Program-made: the position numbers and the translations under genes
Notes under the pieces: generated by a model
The model's database searches: none
Told to the model about the DNA's origin: nothing
Seen by the model: the letters and a program-made list of their open reading frames with translations, nothing else
Shown: in pieces, positions 6,081 to 7,050 of the stretch
How positions within the stretch are numbered: the first letter of the stretch is position 1
How the letters are laid out: each line of letters opens with the position of its first letter
Assembly (NCBI GenBank): GCA_045585895.1
Contig: JAZMZI010000015.1
Coordinates: forward strand, 1 to 7,050
DNA from: SVTX01 sp045585895
GTDB taxonomy: Bacteria; Bacillota; Clostridia; Oscillospirales; CAG-272
Length of the DNA stretch: 7,050 nt
Direction: 5' to 3'

Positions 6081-6542
6081 TTACTTGCTACCCTTAAAAG
6101 GGTCTTCGTATTCTTTTACTGATAATTTATCTAACGCAATATCGTGCTTCTCTTGATCTTCGATGTACTTCCTTATTGTAGCCTCGTTCAGTCCTACTGT
6201 AGATACATAGTACCCTTCTGCCCAAAAGTGTCTATTGCCAAATTTGTATTTCAAATTTGCATGCTTATCGAACATCATTAATGCACTTTTTCCTTTTAAA
6301 TATCCCATAAAACTTGACACGCTTATTTTTGGTGGTATACTTAATAGTAGGTGCACATGGTCTGGCATCATATGTCCTTCAAGTATCTCTACCCCTTTAT
6401 ACTTGCACAGAGTTCGGATTATTTCTTGCAAGTCTGCTCGATACTGATTGTATATGACCTTTCTTCTGTATTTCGGAATGAACACTATGTGGTACTTGCA
6501 CATCCATTTCGTATGTGCCAAACTGCTTGTCTGGTTTGCCAT
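6081..6542 (-). CDS. tnpA: IS200-like Y1 transposase TnpA
   Basis: This 153-residue HUH-type single-strand transposase cuts and rejoins the element ends through a covalent 5'-phosphotyrosine. It resembles classical IS200 transposase throughout: SLAHTKWMCKYHIVF near the N-terminus, the metal-binding HUH motif as DHVHLLLSIPP (His62 and His64), the SVSSFMGYLKGKSALM block (74-89), FWAEGYYVSTVG, and the catalytic tyrosine in IRKYIEDQ (Tyr126). Length is normal for IS200, and both catalytic motifs are intact, so it may be active. A longer frame begins at 6557, but AAAGGAG (6554 down to 6548) lies inside those extra codons and five bases before the ATG at 6542, so I start at 6542. No accessory tnpB is present. 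The gene opposes the pot operon, so read-through from potD would make antisense RNA. Confidence 0.93.
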   Translation of the reverse strand: MANQTSSLAHTKWMCKYHIVFIPKYRRKVIYNQYRADLQEIIRTLCKYKGVEILEGHMMPDHVHLLLSIPPKISVSSFMGYLKGKSALMMFDKHANLKYKFGNRHFWAEGYYVSTVGLNEATIRKYIEDQEKHDIALDKLSVKEYEDPFKGSK

Positions 6543-6547
6543 AAAAT

Positions 6548-6554
6548 CTCCTTT
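6548..6554 (-). promoter_or_regulatory. Ribosome binding site that fixes the tnpA start
   Basis: On the minus strand this reads AAAGGAG, followed by a five-base spacer (ATTTT) and ATG at 6542. It rules out the upstream ATG at 6557, whose codons 2-4 would contain this site. Further upstream, a TAGAAT on the minus strand is a possible -10 element, but no good -35 box accompanies it. Confidence 0.7.
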
Positions 6555-6622
6555 CATTGTAGCAATAGGCTTGACATCTTATTCTACCATGTTTGGAGGT
6601 TTTTTGGTATAACCTTTGTTAC

Positions 6623-6641
6623 CCACCCGCACAGCGGGTGG
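6623..6641. repeat. IS200 left-end terminal hairpin
   Basis: A perfect 8-bp stem, CCACCCGC (6623-6630) with GCGGGTGG (6634-6641), with loop ACA. It lies upstream of tnpA. It matches the right-end hairpin in its stem core (CCACCCG/CGGGTGG), as expected if one transposase recognises both ends. A second small hairpin, GCAC-TTC-GTGC (6653-6663), follows and may lie in the element or the flank. Confidence 0.7.
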
Positions 6642-6688
6642 TTGTCTGTTTCGCACTTCGTGCTCAACCTGCCTAAAGGCGTAATGCA

Positions 6689-6720
6689 AAAAGGAAGATG
6701 CAAGCATCTTCCTTTTCGTT
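6689..6720 (+). terminator. Terminator-like hairpin, possibly the original pot operon terminator
   Basis: A perfect 12-bp stem, AAAAGGAAGATG (6689-6700) with CATCTTCCTTTT (6705-6716), encloses the loop CAAG. Four T at the stem end are followed by CGTTT, so the U-tract is short. No gene in the window ends just before it apart from potD, 750 bases upstream and separated by the IS200 element. I infer that it terminated the pot operon before the insertion. Confidence 0.6.
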
Positions 6721-6862
6721 TATAAATTGCAGTTTAGCGGCGAGGGGACGCGAGGGAAGCGGTGCCTCCGGTCAACATTGCGCTACGCGCAAGTTGGGTC
6801 GCTTTTTGAAAAAAAGCTCCGCAAAAACTCTTAAAGCTTTGGGGCGCTCTAGTAGTGACGCA
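6721..6862. other. Intergenic stretch with two hairpins, no gene seen
   Basis: This stretch has no credible coding frame. It contains a stem with one bulged A, CAAC-A-TTGCGC (6773-6783) with GCGCAAGTTG (6787-6796), and a 7-bp hairpin, GCTTTTT (6801-6807) with AAAAAGC (6811-6817). The dense short palindromes resemble dispersed intergenic repeats seen in some gut Clostridia, but that impression is from memory and unverified. No tRNA or recognisable RNA gene is apparent. Confidence 0.45.
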
Positions 6863-6895
6863 GGATTTTTCGCTCCTTCGGAGCTAAAAAAATCC
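6863..6895. terminator. Bidirectional terminator-like hairpin
   Basis: GGATTTTT (6863-6870) pairs with AAAAATCC (6888-6895) around an inner perfect stem, GCTCC-TTC-GGAGC (6872-6884). The A/T-rich outer arms give a U-tract in either transcription direction. No adjacent gene ends here within the window, so it could instead belong to a repeat element or serve a gene beyond the right edge. Confidence 0.45.
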
Positions 6896-6909
6896 CCCAC
6901 TGTCTCTTA

Positions 6910-7050
6910 CCCTTGAAAGGGTGTTAAACCCAGCCTTCACAGTTTTATTTAAACCTAAATATCTTTAAGTTTAAATAAGATTTCATTTCGAGTCGTCGGC
7001 GAAGCCGACAGGGGTTGGGATCCTTAAGGGAGGGGATGTCGTGACGAATA
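6910..7050. repeat. Right copy of dispersed palindromic repeat (cut by window end)
   Basis: This is the direct repeat of 5-145 in the same orientation: 137 of 141 bases are identical and there are no gaps. It keeps the CCCTTGAAAGGG palindrome, the TTATTTAAAC/GTTTAAATAA inverted repeat (6945-6954 with 6969-6978) and the GTCGGC/GCCGAC hairpin, here with loop GAA. It stops within the left arm of the long stem described at 118-193, so the full unit probably runs past the window. Confidence 0.85.

Larger units (their letters stand above)
5940..6645 (-). mobile_element. IS200-type (IS200/IS605 family) insertion sequence
   Basis: A single-gene element of about 0.7 kb. It carries an IS200-like Y1 transposase on the minus strand and no TnpB. 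Both ends carry closely related hairpins. Read in the transposase direction, the left end has CCACCCGC-loop-GCGGGTGG (6623-6641 on the plus strand) and the right end AACCACCCGT-loop-ACGGGTGGTT (5945-5967), as expected of the terminal structures this family recognises. These elements transpose as single strands and make no target-site duplication, so the exact boundaries cannot be read and are approximate. It lies between the stop codon of potD and a terminator-like hairpin at 6689, consistent with insertion downstream of the operon. Confidence 0.7.

Noticed and set aside
5945..6120. Possible CRISPR array from the repeated palindromes after potD
   Set aside because: The palindromes differ in sequence and spacing, with no constant repeat-spacer pattern and no cas gene.
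6543..6557. Upstream ATG at 6557 as the transposase start
   Set aside because: The ribosome binding site lies inside the added codons and points to the ATG at 6542, and similarity to IS200 transposase begins only after that point.
6235..6916. Plus-strand frames overlapping tnpA and the right intergenic region
   Set aside because: The first two are antisense to the transposase or run through its terminal hairpin; the last crosses several hairpins and low-complexity bases with no domain signal.
1..7050. Composite transposon bounded by the two direct repeats
   Set aside because: The repeats carry no transposase and show no terminal inverted repeats or target duplication; the only transposase is an internal IS200 type that acts on its own hairpin ends.

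Overview
The window looks like chromosomal DNA of a low- to mid-GC Gram-positive anaerobe, most likely an uncultured gut Clostridia member (Bacillota). The basis is strong AAGGAGG-type ribosome binding sites, a solute-binding protein made as a lipoprotein, factor-independent terminators, an IS200-type insertion sequence, and protein sequences of clostridial flavour. The exact taxon cannot be told from the sequence alone.

Layout. (1) Positions 1-290 are non-coding and dominated by palindromes. They include one copy of a dispersed repeat (5-145), a long imperfect stem (118-193) and a perfect 14-bp hairpin (208-241). (2) 291-1448 encodes a stand-alone class V PLP-dependent enzyme of the cysteine desulfurase type, closed by a strong terminator (1563-1592). 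(3) 1601-1823 carries a good vegetative promoter and a leader of about 190 nt, predicted to be structured, with a 9-codon upstream ORF overlapping the potA start. (4) 1824-5936 is a tightly coupled polyamine-type ABC importer operon, potA-potB-potC-potD. Each junction is a 4-nt ATGA overlap. PotA is the ATPase, PotB and PotC are the permeases, and PotD is the binding lipoprotein. (5) About 5940-6645 is an IS200-type element with its transposase on the minus strand and several perfect hairpins at its ends. (6) 6646-7050 has no gene. It holds a probable terminator that may originally have belonged to the pot operon, a second cluster of hairpins, and a second copy of the first dispersed repeat, cut by the window end.

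How it works together: PotD captures the ligand outside the cell, PotB/PotC form the channel, and PotA powers uptake. The ligand is inferred to be spermidine or putrescine, but several pocket positions differ from E. coli PotD. The cysteine desulfurase is a separate transcription unit with no evident link to transport. The IS200 element appears to have landed immediately after potD, between the operon and its terminator.

Most unusual points: a 141-bp repeat at 97% identity flanks the whole gene block and is built as a chain of hairpins; the potA leader may be structured; PotD appears anchored at both ends; and the IS200 ends carry many hairpins, one of whose palindromes (CCCTTGAAAGGG) also occurs in the dispersed repeat. 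I found no clear evidence of a complete, wholly new gene system.
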